Assembly: GCF_900188175.1 (NCBI RefSeq)
Contig: NZ_FZOQ01000014.1
Location: 1 to 64,000 of the forward strand
From: Pontibacter ummariensis
GTDB taxonomy: Bacteria; Bacteroidota; Bacteroidia; Cytophagales; Hymenobacteraceae
Reading direction: 5' to 3'
Length of the DNA stretch: 64,000 nucleotides
Shown here: in pieces, positions 30,954 to 38,908 of the stretch
How positions within the stretch are numbered: position 1 is the first letter of the stretch
Layout of the letters: each line of letters starts with the position of its first letter
The notes under the pieces: model-generated
The model's input: the letters and a program-made list of their open reading frames with translations, nothing else
Database searches by the model: none
What the model was told of the DNA's origin: nothing
Made by a program: the position numbers and the translations under genes

Positions 30954-31403
30954 TTAGTAAGTAGTGTCGTTTGCGGCTCTGTTTCTGGCGCTGATGCTTA
31001 GAATGCTTGTCTGGCGCTCCTCCGGCTTAAGCGGCCTGGAGCTTATCAGCTTGCCGGACTCGTCGTAGGTACCCATCATGCGCTCGTCGTGGTCGGCTAT
31101 CAGGTAAAGCGTGCCTTTTACACGCAGTTGCCCGGTCTTCACGGCGTCCAGGGCATCGCTTAGCTCCTGCTCCAGGGGCTTCATCTGCTCTTTTTTGAGG
31201 GCCGTGTAACTCTTGATGTCCTGCTTGATCTGGTTAACCTTGATCAGCTTGTCGGACACTTCGGCCCGGAAGCCAGCTATCTCATCCGGCTCCAGATCCT
31301 TGTAATAGCTTTCGTCCGGCAGCACTTTGTCTGCCCAGCCCATCAGGGAGTCTCGAATGGCGTTAGGGTCTTTTTCGTGGGGGAAGAGTTCTTTTTCTAA
31401 CAT
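30954..31403 (-). CDS. Acidic helical early protein, unknown
   Basis: The 149-residue protein has a long helical region (about 45-95, FRAEVSDKLIKVNQIKQDIK, then KKEQMKPLEQELSDALDAVK), a beta-rich GTLYLIADHDERMMGTYDESG segment and a basic Arg/Ser-rich tail. It may pair with the 249-residue protein, whose gene starts 21 bases downstream. No family is recognised. Confidence 0.6.
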   Translation of the reverse strand: MLEKELFPHEKDPNAIRDSLMGWADKVLPDESYYKDLEPDEIAGFRAEVSDKLIKVNQIKQDIKSYTALKKEQMKPLEQELSDALDAVKTGQLRVKGTLYLIADHDERMMGTYDESGKLISSRPLKPEERQTSILSISARNRAANDTTY

Positions 31404-31576
31404 AAAAGGGTGGAATTATAGGGTTGGCAATTTGATTTAGGCAATTTAGTGAGGCCCATCTGGTCGAGCATTTCGTTCTGGAAGAACTGCTCTGTCATGG
31501 TCAGGCGTCTAACTTTGTTCTTTACCCGTTCCCCTGCCTTGCAGCGGATCCGGACAGTAGGGGCCAGCGTCTTCAT
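31397..31576 (-). CDS. Small basic early protein, unknown
   Basis: I prefer ATG 31576, giving 59 residues (MKTLAPTVRIRCKAGERVKN start), because the frame upstream of it lies wholly inside the lipoprotein gene and the chosen start follows that gene's stop by two bases. The protein is basic and contains EQFFQNEMLDQMGL. No function is recognised. Confidence 0.55.
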   Translation of the reverse strand: MKTLAPTVRIRCKAGERVKNKVRRLTMTEQFFQNEMLDQMGLTKLPKSNCQPYNSTLLC

Positions 31577-31578
31577 GG

Positions 31579-31764
31579 CTACTTCACCCCTCTTAGGTTC
31601 AGGAGCCCTTTGCGCTCGCTTTTGGGCTTTAAGTACTTGTCGTAGCGGTAGGCCGGGCACTTGAGGTGTGCCTTACGGGCTTGCTTTAAGGGGTTGCAAC
31701 TGGCCAGCAAAGCGATCAGGAAGAGCGCAATGAGGGCGGCGATTGGTGAGAACTTGATCTTCAT
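31579..31764 (-). CDS. Small lipoprotein
   Basis: The 61-residue protein has a hydrophobic signal followed by the lipobox LLASC (Cys23), then a basic tail (NPLKQARKAHLKCPAYRYDK). Small early lipoproteins of this kind occur in several Bacteroidota prophages. The role is unknown. Confidence 0.6.
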   Translation of the reverse strand: MKIKFSPIAALIALFLIALLASCNPLKQARKAHLKCPAYRYDKYLKPKSERKGLLNLRGVK

Positions 31765-31799
31765 TTTCTTTGGCTAAAAGATGAAAGGTTTAAGATTTG

Positions 31800-31964
31800 T
31801 CAGCGGTACTCCGCTTTGTCGATGGCCTTGCCTTCCGCATCAAACAGAACCCCTCTCACAGCACCTTTCCGCCTGGCTTTCGAGCCGTTCTCCAGCTCAA
31901 ATTTTGCGTCTTTGGTGCACCTCCAAACTACCCTTCCCGTCTTGCTGTAAAACAATGCCTTCAT
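31800..31964 (-). CDS. Small basic protein (54 residues)
   Basis: ATG at 31964 opens MKALFYSKTGRVVWRCTKDA and continues to FDAEGKAIDKAEYR, stopping at TGA. The regular beta-type pattern and codon choice fit a real gene. It fills the otherwise empty space between the small lipoprotein and the zinc-ribbon gene. No family is recognised. Confidence 0.6.
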   Translation of the reverse strand: MKALFYSKTGRVVWRCTKDAKFELENGSKARRKGAVRGVLFDAEGKAIDKAEYR

Positions 31965-31991
31965 GGTTTACTCTAAGTGTAGGCTGTGTTA

Positions 31992-32195
31992 TTAGCGCCT
32001 CTTGTACTTGCTTCTCAGCTGCTGGCGCTTCCTGCTTTTGTGCTCATTTGCCAGCTGGCGTTTGCTCTTCAGGGAGAGCGGCATGTCCGGCAGCTCTGCT
32101 TTCCCGGTGTTGCGCCTGGCCTTGTTGCAGGTGCCGCAGAGCTGCAGCTCCCTGTTCTCGATGGGCTTCAGGTCCCCGCACCACTGGCACATCAT
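31992..32195 (-). CDS. Small zinc-ribbon protein
   Basis: The 67-residue protein has CQWCGDLKPIENRELQLCGT and CNKAR, giving CxxC...CxxC, and a strongly basic C-terminal tail (SRKRQQLRSKYKRR). It is a likely nucleic-acid-binding early protein. It overlaps the next gene by four bases. Confidence 0.62.
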   Translation of the reverse strand: MMCQWCGDLKPIENRELQLCGTCNKARRNTGKAELPDMPLSLKSKRQLANEHKSRKRQQLRSKYKRR

Positions 32196-32563
32196 ACCGG
32201 CACCGTCCCTTCTGTTAAAGGATGGTTCTTGAAGTGGGTGAAGCGAACCTTCACATCTACCGGGGCAGGCTTAGGCTTCAGCCTGCTGTCCAGCGTGTCC
32301 TGGGCAAACAGGTAGGCCTCAAAGGTGCAGATGCGGTAGCCCAGCACCTGTAGCCTGCCCAGTTTCCAGGCGGCATACTCCGGCAGTGGCTTTTCGCTGT
32401 TGTGGTACAGCCAGGTGGTGTTAGAGGTAAGGTTTACCTCCTGCATGGTGTGCTGGTCCAGCATTACCAGGTACTCGCGGTCCTGCCCGTTGCCATCAAG
32501 GGATTGAAAGCACACCAGGTGCTCGTCCGTCTTGCGGAGCGGACGGTAGTTAAGTTTTTTCAT
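32192..32563 (-). CDS. Early protein, unknown (123 residues)
   Basis: The protein has YRPLRKTDEHLVCFQSLDGN and a beta-rich centre REYLVMLDQHTMQEVNL, with a basic proline-rich C-terminus (RLKPKPAPVDVKVRFTHF). It is the first gene of the long early operon, next to the divergent promoter region. No family is recognised. Confidence 0.6.
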   Translation of the reverse strand: MKKLNYRPLRKTDEHLVCFQSLDGNGQDREYLVMLDQHTMQEVNLTSNTTWLYHNSEKPLPEYAAWKLGRLQVLGYRICTFEAYLFAQDTLDSRLKPKPAPVDVKVRFTHFKNHPLTEGTVPV

Positions 32564-32663
32564 AAGGGCTAAAAGTATAAGGGTGATAAAAGGGAATGCT
32601 TAGTGTTTGACCGTACTAATTTTAAGTGTTTGTAGTGCTGTAATTCCGTATTTCCCCGTAAGC

Positions 32664-32691
32664 TTTGTTTTGTCTCAATCCTGTTATTTTG
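32664..32691 (+). promoter_or_regulatory. Candidate Bacteroidota-type promoter
   Basis: TTTG at 32664-32667 and TATTTTG at 32685-32691 approximate the -33 TTTG and -7 TAnnTTTG elements used by the main sigma factor of Bacteroidota, at nearly normal distance, upstream of the 69-residue plus-strand gene. Confidence 0.35.
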
Positions 32692-32725
32692 CTCTTACAC
32701 CCAACCACTTAAAGCAGGAACTCCG

Positions 32726-32935
32726 ATGGGAACGATGCTAGAACTGATGTTTGAGACCATTGACATCAAAACACTTGATAAGAGACAGACGGTTGAAGGG
32801 CTCTTTTACATCCATCAGCTGCTCAAGAAAGCCTCACATCCACTGAAAATCGATCAGTACAAAACGATTGAATCTGCCCTCCAACTACGGGCAAGCGTAC
32901 TCCGGGAAGAGCGGGCAAGAACCTCTCTTGCTTAG
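32726..32935 (+). CDS. Small protein in the immunity region, unknown
   Basis: The 69-residue helical protein (VEGLFYIHQLLKKASHPLKI region) is on the plus strand between the early operon and the divergent regulator genes. It has an AGGA at suitable distance from ATG 32726; ATG 32735 is the alternative. Its stop overlaps that of the convergent gene by four bases. No family is recognised. Confidence 0.5.
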   Translation: MGTMLELMFETIDIKTLDKRQTVEGLFYIHQLLKKASHPLKIDQYKTIESALQLRASVLREERARTSLA

Positions 32936-33195
32936 GCGCTCTTCTTAAACTCCGGCTGCTGCAGGTTGATCTCTACACCCACCGTGTTGCGTCTGATGAA
33001 ATCCACGGCGTCTTCCCAGTTCACGCGGTACTCCTTCGGTCCGATCTTAAAGGCCTTCAGGTAAAGGCGGTGCTTGGGGTCGCGCTTGATGTTGTTTAGC
33101 AGCGTCTCATTGGTGCAGTCGAGCTGCTCTGCCAGGTAGCTGAGCTTGATGCCGAGCTGCTGGGGGACAGAGATGGTCTTGTGCGGTGTTAACAT
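32932..33195 (-). CDS. Small DNA-binding-like protein, immunity region
   Basis: The 87-residue protein contains SYLAEQLDCTNETLLNNIKRD, a plausible helix-turn-helix, followed by YRVNWEDAVDFIRR, which recalls the C-terminal half of excisionase/MerR-like phage proteins. It has a palindrome upstream at 33247-33267. It may be an early regulator or excisionase. Confidence 0.6.
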   Translation of the reverse strand: MLTPHKTISVPQQLGIKLSYLAEQLDCTNETLLNNIKRDPKHRLYLKAFKIGPKEYRVNWEDAVDFIRRNTVGVEINLQQPEFKKSA

Positions 33196-33246
33196 TGAAT
33201 TGTTATATATGGAGATTCGAATATTTAAAGACGTAACTCATTCGCG

Positions 33247-33267
33247 TTGTTGCGGTTAAAGCAACAA
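33247..33267. promoter_or_regulatory. Palindrome in the immunity region
   Basis: TTGTTGC and GCAACAA form perfect arms around a 7-base centre, 52 bases upstream of the small DNA-binding gene. It may be an operator for one of the phage regulators; it has no T tract. Confidence 0.4.
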
Positions 33268-33320
33268 ATGAACTTTGCTTCTGGTATGACCTAAAGCGGG
33301 GTGGGCATCAGGCAGTAGGC

Positions 33321-33542
33321 CTAGGAGGCGCTAAGCAGGCGCTTTTCTTCTTCCTGCTGTTCCTGGTACTCCTTGATCAGCTTGAGGATGTGGGGCCAGG
33401 CCTTGGAGTTCTTTTGCTCATATTTTACCGCGCGGTAGATGGTATTGGTGGCCATACCCGTGCGCTTTACCAGCTCCGGCAGGTAGTTGGGCGGCATCAT
33501 TTGTCGCACAGTTTTTGGCTGCTGTTGCGTTTGAGTATTCAT
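33321..33542 (-). CDS. Cro-like helix-turn-helix protein
   Basis: The 73-residue protein has LPELVKRTGMATNTIYRAVK, a good helix-turn-helix, then a charged helix with SKAWPHILKLIKEYQEQ. It is divergent from the CI-type repressor with 90 bases between the ATGs, which is the classic cro/cI arrangement. It should compete with the repressor for operators in that gap. Confidence 0.75.
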   Translation of the reverse strand: MNTQTQQQPKTVRQMMPPNYLPELVKRTGMATNTIYRAVKYEQKNSKAWPHILKLIKEYQEQQEEEKRLLSAS

Positions 33543-33592
33543 TTTTCGTTATATTTCGATTAGCAATTGATTACACAACAAACATACGTCAT

Positions 33593-33623
33593 TTGACTAA
33601 TTAAGTCAATACGTTTGACTAAC
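33593..33623. promoter_or_regulatory. Repressor operator region
   Basis: TTGACT-N5-AGTCAA at 33593-33609 is a 17-bp palindrome, and a further half-site TTTGACTAAC follows at 33614-33623, just before the repressor ATG at 33633. The cluster between divergent cro-like and cI-like genes is the natural operator. A similar half-site occurs inside the repressor gene near 33818. Confidence 0.65.
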
Positions 33624-33632
33624 TATTTTTTA

Positions 33633-34343
33633 ATGATTTCTGAAGAAAACCTTCAAGAAGCTATAAACCACAGGTTTAAGACCGCATACGATAAGCTAGT
33701 CGAACTTAAGAAGGTTGACAGCCAGCGAGAGTTTTGCGCAAAAGCAGGTATAAATGAGGGGAATTTCAAGAAGTACTACAACGGTGACAGGAAAACAAAC
33801 AATTTGATACTAGTCAACATGACTAACGCATTCAACTTATCTCCCGAGTGGTTGTTAACAGGGGAAGGGGATATGTTTAAAACATCTATTCAAGAATTCG
33901 CAAAACCTACAGACACAAGAGTAGAAGAACAGGACATCCCACTTTATGACTTCGAGGCATCTGCAGGCCTGAAGAAGCTTTTCAGCAACTCAGAAAACGT
34001 CCTAGATTTTATCCGAGTGCCTAACCTACCGAAGTGCGACGGGGCAGTGCATATATCGGGAGACAGCATGTACCCACTGCTGAAGAGCGGAGATATTGTG
34101 ATGTACAAGCAGATCCATGATATCGCCAACGGAATACTATATGGTGAGATGTACCTGCTCTCTGCCACAATCGGAGATGAGGACCTTACCCTAGTAAAGT
34201 ACATCCAGAAGTCTGAGAAGGGAGATGATTACGTGAAGCTGGTAAGCCAGAACAAGCACCACCAGGACAAAGACATTCCCCTGAAGAACATCAGGGCGCT
34301 GGGCTACATAAAAGCGAGCATCAGAATTAACAGCATGGCTTAA
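33633..34343 (+). CDS. CI-type phage repressor with LexA/S24 peptidase domain
   Basis: I choose ATG 33633 (236 residues) over the TTG at 33615 because the latter lies in the operator. The N-terminus has a helix-turn-helix (QREFCAKAGINEGNFKKYY), and the C-terminus an S24 peptidase with the cleavage pair Ala-Gly in FEASAGLKK (111-112), Ser145 in GDSMYP and Lys189 in LTLVKY. RecA-stimulated self-cleavage would induce the prophage after DNA damage, as for lambda CI. Confidence 0.88.
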   Translation: MISEENLQEAINHRFKTAYDKLVELKKVDSQREFCAKAGINEGNFKKYYNGDRKTNNLILVNMTNAFNLSPEWLLTGEGDMFKTSIQEFAKPTDTRVEEQDIPLYDFEASAGLKKLFSNSENVLDFIRVPNLPKCDGAVHISGDSMYPLLKSGDIVMYKQIHDIANGILYGEMYLLSATIGDEDLTLVKYIQKSEKGDDYVKLVSQNKHHQDKDIPLKNIRALGYIKASIRINSMA

Positions 34344-34383
34344 CTGTACAAAATAATTGCATACACCCTAACCCCTACAGCTT

Positions 34384-35064
34384 ATGGAAACGCCTACCCT
34401 TACCGAGTGCCCTAACTGCAATGCTAAACTGACTACTGGCATTCTGAGCAGCAATAAACTCGTAAATAAAAAGTTCGGTGCACTGATCAGAGAGTTTACG
34501 ACGCTTCAGCATGAAGACTTTTGCGAGAAATGTGCTCAAGCACCATTTGAACAAGCAAAGGCAAAATGCAGCAAAGAGATTGCCGCTCTTAACGTAGAGG
34601 TAAGCAACCTGCTCAAGAACGTACAAGTTGTTTCCATCCCCGCCCCTCTTCACTGGGATTACTCTGTCCTGGATATGGTGACAGCACAATCGACAACCGG
34701 AACGGGGGTATTTGCTGAATTTAAGTCTAGCATCACGGACTTTTTCGGCATGCAGTCTCAGACCTACAACACCAAGATAAGCAACGGTGAAAAGCTTTGC
34801 CTCGCACAGCTACGGCTCAAATGCCTTGCAGCCGGTGGAAATGCAGTAATAGGCACTGACATTGATTATGCCGAGGTAGGTGGAGCACAGGGTATGTTAA
34901 TGGTTTGCATGACAGGCACAGCCGTTAAAGTAAACAACCTGGAACAGTTAGGAGAAGACAGAGCCGCTAACTTAGAAAGGCTTGCTGCTATGATGAAGCG
35001 CAGAGAGCACTTAGTTGAGATACATCTGCCCAATGTGAGTTTTGTTTCTGCAGGTGTTGTATAA
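34384..35064 (+). CDS. Zinc-ribbon protein with YbjQ-like domain
   Basis: The 226-residue protein has two Cys pairs near the N-terminus (CPNC at 9-12, CEKC at about 54-57) and a C-terminal YbjQ/DUF74-like domain (about 130-195: CLAQLRLKCLAAGGNAVIGTDIDY). YbjQ-domain proteins form pentameric assemblies of unknown role and are often called heavy-metal-binding. It is the first cargo gene after the repressor, and so probably expressed in the lysogen. Confidence 0.75.
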   Translation: METPTLTECPNCNAKLTTGILSSNKLVNKKFGALIREFTTLQHEDFCEKCAQAPFEQAKAKCSKEIAALNVEVSNLLKNVQVVSIPAPLHWDYSVLDMVTAQSTTGTGVFAEFKSSITDFFGMQSQTYNTKISNGEKLCLAQLRLKCLAAGGNAVIGTDIDYAEVGGAQGMLMVCMTGTAVKVNNLEQLGEDRAANLERLAAMMKRREHLVEIHLPNVSFVSAGVV

Positions 35065-35124
35065 ACCACAGCAAGCAATAGCCCCAACACCCCCTTCCCA
35101 AGCTATAAAACAACTATAAACGAA

Positions 35125-35155
35125 AAGAGCGCCCTTGGGGAGGCGCTCTTCTCTT
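35125..35155 (+). terminator. Terminator after the YbjQ-like gene
   Basis: AAGAGCGCC and GGCGCTCTT form a perfect 9-bp stem around an eight-base loop, followed by CTCTT. It separates the repressor/YbjQ transcript from the downstream cargo genes. Confidence 0.65.
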
Positions 35156-35316
35156 AGAACGAAGACTTACAGCGAGGCTGAGCAGTACAACACTTCATTT
35201 AACGTATGGAATTACTTTTAATACGGCAGCTTCTTCTACAGGTTCCTCCTTTAGCAATAGAGTACGCCTGTATACCTTACCCCCCTACACTATGAAACCC
35301 ATAAACCCCCTATACT

Positions 35317-35781
35317 ATGAAACACATAATTTTCCTCTCCCTAACTGTCCTGCTGCTGTCCTCCTGCGGCATCCTGGAAAAACGAAAGCCCCTGCGCGAG
35401 CGTCTTCAAGGCGAGTGGCTCGTATTGAAAGACACTAGCACCTGGTTCGATTCTTTGGGTAAGGTAACCACATACAACCCTTACGTGCATGACTCTACAG
35501 GAAGGCACCATATTATTTACACGTTTAAGGACACCATTGTAGATGTCAAAACACTGCTGCAGCCCTCTGCTTTTCCTTACGAGTTGAAGGAGGACGGGGG
35601 CAAGGATAGCCTCCTGGCCTACACTTTCACCAGGAACCACCCGGCTCACCGAATCGGCATTTCCTTCCCATCGGAAGACCGAATGCTGTGGCATTGCCGC
35701 GCATTCGACTGTGTCCCTAAATCTCATGAAGACTTGGAGTACACAATGGAGTTTAAACGGGTGAAATTGCAAGAGCAGTAA
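35317..35781 (+). CDS. Lipoprotein, prophage cargo
   Basis: The 154-residue protein has a signal peptide ending LLLSSC (Cys17), then a lipocalin-like start (RLQGEWLVLKDTSTWF) and beta-rich body with two further Cys (WHCRAFDCV). Lipoproteins expressed from lysogens in other phages block superinfection at the cell surface. That role is a hypothesis here. The gene is flanked by non-coding spacers of 252 and 148 bases and has its own promoter presumably. Confidence 0.7.
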   Translation: MKHIIFLSLTVLLLSSCGILEKRKPLRERLQGEWLVLKDTSTWFDSLGKVTTYNPYVHDSTGRHHIIYTFKDTIVDVKTLLQPSAFPYELKEDGGKDSLLAYTFTRNHPAHRIGISFPSEDRMLWHCRAFDCVPKSHEDLEYTMEFKRVKLQEQ

Positions 35782-35839
35782 CCTGTGCTAAAAAGGCTAC
35801 CCCCCACCCCCGGCAGGTGCGCTGGGAGTAGGAGGGGTT

Positions 35840-35866
35840 GAGAAGGGAGTATAAGGAGCTGCTTTA
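35840..35866 (+). repeat. Cargo-flanking repeat copy 1
   Basis: The sequence starts GAGAAGGGAGTATAAGGAG and ends GCTTTA. It matches 37952-37978 in about 24 of 27 bases and 37193-37221 more loosely. It lies 64 bases before the 409-residue gene. Confidence 0.55.
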
Positions 35867-35929
35867 TTAACGAAACAGCTTAAACAAAAGTACTCTTAGC
35901 CTCAATACTAAGACTTCACTAACAATATT

Positions 35930-37159
35930 ATGATAAATTTTGACGAACTAGAGGAAACAAGCGAGGACATAGCGCGACAAAAAGGGCATGTAATACATGA
36001 CCTTAACTTTAAGCTTAAGATGATTGAACTTATAAAGCCTTCACTGATAGGGTCGGGAGGCATTTTTTTTCTGTCACTTATACAAAAGCCAGAAGCCCAA
36101 AACGAGCTTAAACAACTTTTCCGGCTCACCTCACGTGTTCAGAAGTTAAACTTGTCCGACTTCCCTTACCAGTTACTACAAAGCTTACACCAAAATATTG
36201 ATAAGGTACTATGTTTGTTCAGTTCCCAACTTGACCTTTACTACGAGCGAAACATAAATGTAGATCACAATAAACGTCATTCGCTGGTTACAGAAATACC
36301 CCGCTTAGGCGCAGATAACAACATCAGAAGCCTTAAGCAGACTTTCTACCCTACTGTTTTTAAAAACGATAAAAATGGCGAGGGCCATAGCGTTTTCATC
36401 AGTCATGTTGCGAATTTAAACAGAAGCCTCAGAGACATTCTTTTACAGAAGGTCTTTGATTTAGTCGATGCTCCCTACTTCTCTAAAGAGATAAACGCAC
36501 TAAAGAAAAGTTTTTTTGATTTCGAAGAAGGTGTGAAGGCTAAGAGAACAGAGTTTGAGAGCTCCTTTAATCAAGACAAGAATAAGTTGATTAAGGGTCT
36601 TGAGGAAGCCGTTGAGAATGCGAAAAGCGCTGCTCTTCAGGCTGGAGTTGCCAATCACTATGCTGTATTCCAAAAAGAAGCAACAAGTCATCAAAGAAAA
36701 TCGCTTCTGTGGCTAGCTTGCCTCATAATAATGGTAATTACTACTGTTGTTTCTGTGATCAAACTAGGAGATATCATTAATTCAACCTATACCTTTCCTA
36801 TCAAAGTGCCAGAAACATTAGTTCCCGAAACAATAAGGTTTCACACGATTCAATACATTCTTAATAAAATAGTTATCCTAAGTGCTTTATTTTATTTTTT
36901 ATCTGTGTGTTCTAAGAACTATAAGGCACATAGACATAACTACGTGCTAAATAAGCATAGGCAAAATGCTTTAGCGACCTTTCAAGCGTTTACAAGTGCC
37001 ACTGATGACGAGCAAATTAAAAACGCTGTACTCTTAGAAGCTACTAGAACCATCTTTTCAAATCAACATACTGGATATATGAATGTTGATGCTGACTCAG
37101 ATTCGCCAAACAAAATAATAGAAATTATAAAGAGTACAGGTCTTAGCAAATCGGCTTAA
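35930..37159 (+). CDS. Coiled-coil membrane protein, prophage cargo (unknown)
   Basis: The 409-residue protein has a helical N-terminal part (residues 1-190), a charged coiled coil (about 190-240), two TM helices (about 262-285 and 302-330), and a conserved-looking cytoplasmic tail (NYKAHRHNYVLNKHRQNALA, FQAFTSATDDEQIKNAVLLE, TRTIFSNQHTGY). I recall similar tails in other uncharacterised two-helix bacterial proteins but cannot name the family. It lies between repressor and integrase, a usual cargo and defence site, and is AT-rich. An anti-phage role is a hypothesis. Confidence 0.72.
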   Translation: MINFDELEETSEDIARQKGHVIHDLNFKLKMIELIKPSLIGSGGIFFLSLIQKPEAQNELKQLFRLTSRVQKLNLSDFPYQLLQSLHQNIDKVLCLFSSQLDLYYERNINVDHNKRHSLVTEIPRLGADNNIRSLKQTFYPTVFKNDKNGEGHSVFISHVANLNRSLRDILLQKVFDLVDAPYFSKEINALKKSFFDFEEGVKAKRTEFESSFNQDKNKLIKGLEEAVENAKSAALQAGVANHYAVFQKEATSHQRKSLLWLACLIIMVITTVVSVIKLGDIINSTYTFPIKVPETLVPETIRFHTIQYILNKIVILSALFYFLSVCSKNYKAHRHNYVLNKHRQNALATFQAFTSATDDEQIKNAVLLEATRTIFSNQHTGYMNVDADSDSPNKIIEIIKSTGLSKSA

Positions 37160-37192
37160 GCTCCCTTTGATTCACTAGTGTACTCCTCAAAG

Positions 37193-37221
37193 CTAAGGAG
37201 GAAGTACAGGTAGCGGTTTTA
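37193..37221 (+). repeat. Cargo-flanking repeat copy 2 (diverged)
   Basis: CTAAGGAGGAAGTACAGGTA followed by GCGGTTTTA matches copy 3 in about 26 of 35 aligned bases when extended by a few positions. It lies 41 bases before the four-helix membrane gene. Confidence 0.5.
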
Positions 37222-37261
37222 GAAAAAAATTGTATAAGAATAACTCAACATCCTTCTAATA

Positions 37262-37945
37262 TTGGATTTCATCGAAAGGTTTTTGGACTTCATTAGCGAC
37301 AACAGAAGACACATCACTACTCGTGTCATAGTTGCTGCTTTTAGCTTCCTACTATTTGTGTTGGTTGATAATATGTTTGCCTTTTCCTACAACTATACTA
37401 TTGACCGGAGTATTAGCAACGCAAGAAACATTTCAGAGCTGCTCAAAGACACTACCTTATCATCTACAACAAGACTGGGACTTGAACGTCTGCGGGAGGA
37501 AGTTGTAACCCATAAAACGGTAGCAGACCATGTTGTTGCTTTTTGGAGGGATGTATCCACTTTTAAATACGGTACAACAAAAGTAGCTATGTTGGATAAC
37601 TCTGATAGCTGGACCGTTTCTTATGACCTATGGCATCTATTATCTTCAGGAGGGCTCTACCTGCTATTCATCATTTTTGGTGTACCTGTAATATTAGTGG
37701 CAAAGTCTAGCTTGACACTGTTGCAGAGATTTGTGAGCGCTTTGGGATTTATTGTTCTCTTCTCCACTATTGCCTATGTGCATTACATAGTCTTAGAATT
37801 GGTCCCGGACATGCTTTTCGGTTCTTGGACGTGGAACTATGTTTTAAACGCACTGGTGCAACTTACCCTCGTCGGGTTCCTTGCCAGTTTTAACAAGAAA
37901 GCAGAAAAAAACAAAAAGCATGATAAAGTACTGGCTGGAGTATGA
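37262..37945 (+). CDS. Four-helix membrane protein, prophage cargo (unknown)
   Basis: The 227-residue protein has hydrophobic segments at about 21-43, 127-147, 155-178 and 190-208, with an extracytoplasmic loop of about 80 residues between the first two. The start is TTG at 37262; no ATG lies nearby. The AT-rich gene is flanked by repeat copies 2 and 3. No family is recognised. Confidence 0.6.
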   Translation: MDFIERFLDFISDNRRHITTRVIVAAFSFLLFVLVDNMFAFSYNYTIDRSISNARNISELLKDTTLSSTTRLGLERLREEVVTHKTVADHVVAFWRDVSTFKYGTTKVAMLDNSDSWTVSYDLWHLLSSGGLYLLFIIFGVPVILVAKSSLTLLQRFVSALGFIVLFSTIAYVHYIVLELVPDMLFGSWTWNYVLNALVQLTLVGFLASFNKKAEKNKKHDKVLAGV

Positions 37946-37951
37946 GAAGCT

Positions 37952-37978
37952 GAGAAGGGAGTACGAGGAGCGGCTTTA
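37952..37978 (+). repeat. Cargo-flanking repeat copy 3
   Basis: The sequence starts GAGAAGGGAGTACGAGGAG and ends GCTTTA, nearly the same as copy 1. Here it also forms the end of a tiny frame (37920-37979) reading MIKYWLEYEKLRREYEERL. It lies 61 bases before the gene at 38039. Confidence 0.55.
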
Positions 37979-38038
37979 GCCCAAACCACTCTAAAAATGT
38001 TAAACGAGCCTATATTCTAATAATAAATCACCCTTACA

Positions 38039-38908
38039 ATGTCCAGCACCGAATCAGAGATCCTAAACAGAAGGCTGCTTAAGCTCTTTCCTGTTAAGCT
38101 ACTTAAGGAAGAATTTCAAGTAACAGCCAGTACACAACCGGAGCTTATCGATACCTTAGTATATGGTAATACAGATCACACGCTCAGGGAGTTCGCATTT
38201 GACAAAATAGATTGCACAAAGCAGCACGTGTATATATACACTCTTAACCGTGCCTTCGATTCAGGCTCTTTCTCTGCTAGAGACTTCCCTATAGAAGTGC
38301 TGCGAAGCGTCCGCACCTCGAATGGCTGGGTGCTTCACTGCCTGCCAAAGATTACCCACAATGTCGTGCTAATTGAACCTTTCGAAACGAGGACGATTGA
38401 CTTTTATCAGCCGATAAAAATTACTCTGGACGGGAATCGGCTTATATTGCAGTTCACCATCCTGGAAAAGAACCTCAAAGCCCATTTTGAAAGAAATAGG
38501 TGTGTCTATAGCAAAAGGATGCTTGAAGAATCAGCTATCAAAGACGAGATACTCAACCACTTCGGCAGAAACTACCAGGTTGATGTGTGCGACATGAACA
38601 GAGGGGTTAAGTATCTTTGGGACAACGGCCTGCTGGACGGCAAAGCCCTAAAATTCAAAAGAGCTAAATCTACTGCCACTGTAACCATGGACGAAGAGGA
38701 AACATATAAGGAAGTTTACCCCGAGGAGTATAGAGAAACCATGAAAGATCCGTTACACCGGACGGTGCTAAAGTATAAGGTTCAGGATGACGAACTGTGT
38801 GACCTCTTTACAATTGACCCCTCAAAAGGAGAGATCAGCTTCAACAAGTATCCGCTCACTGCAAATCAGATACAGAATGTTATTAGCAAAATTCTTGCAA
38901 ACAATTGA
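38039..38908 (+). CDS. First gene of a three-gene cargo operon (unknown)
   Basis: The 289-residue soluble protein looks mixed alpha/beta (FYQPIKITLDGNRLILQFTI centre), followed by a segment VDVCDMNRGVKYLWDNGLLD and an acidic stretch. No known motif is recognised. It overlaps the next gene by 32 bases and precedes a zinc protein and a membrane protein in the same orientation, suggesting a complex. Confidence 0.65.
   Translation: MSSTESEILNRRLLKLFPVKLLKEEFQVTASTQPELIDTLVYGNTDHTLREFAFDKIDCTKQHVYIYTLNRAFDSGSFSARDFPIEVLRSVRTSNGWVLHCLPKITHNVVLIEPFETRTIDFYQPIKITLDGNRLILQFTILEKNLKAHFERNRCVYSKRMLEESAIKDEILNHFGRNYQVDVCDMNRGVKYLWDNGLLDGKALKFKRAKSTATVTMDEEETYKEVYPEEYRETMKDPLHRTVLKYKVQDDELCDLFTIDPSKGEISFNKYPLTANQIQNVISKILANN

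Noticed and set aside
38787-38876. Longer start for the zinc protein of the cargo operon
   Set aside because: It would lie wholly inside the preceding gene in another frame with low-complexity sequence; ATG 38877 is better.
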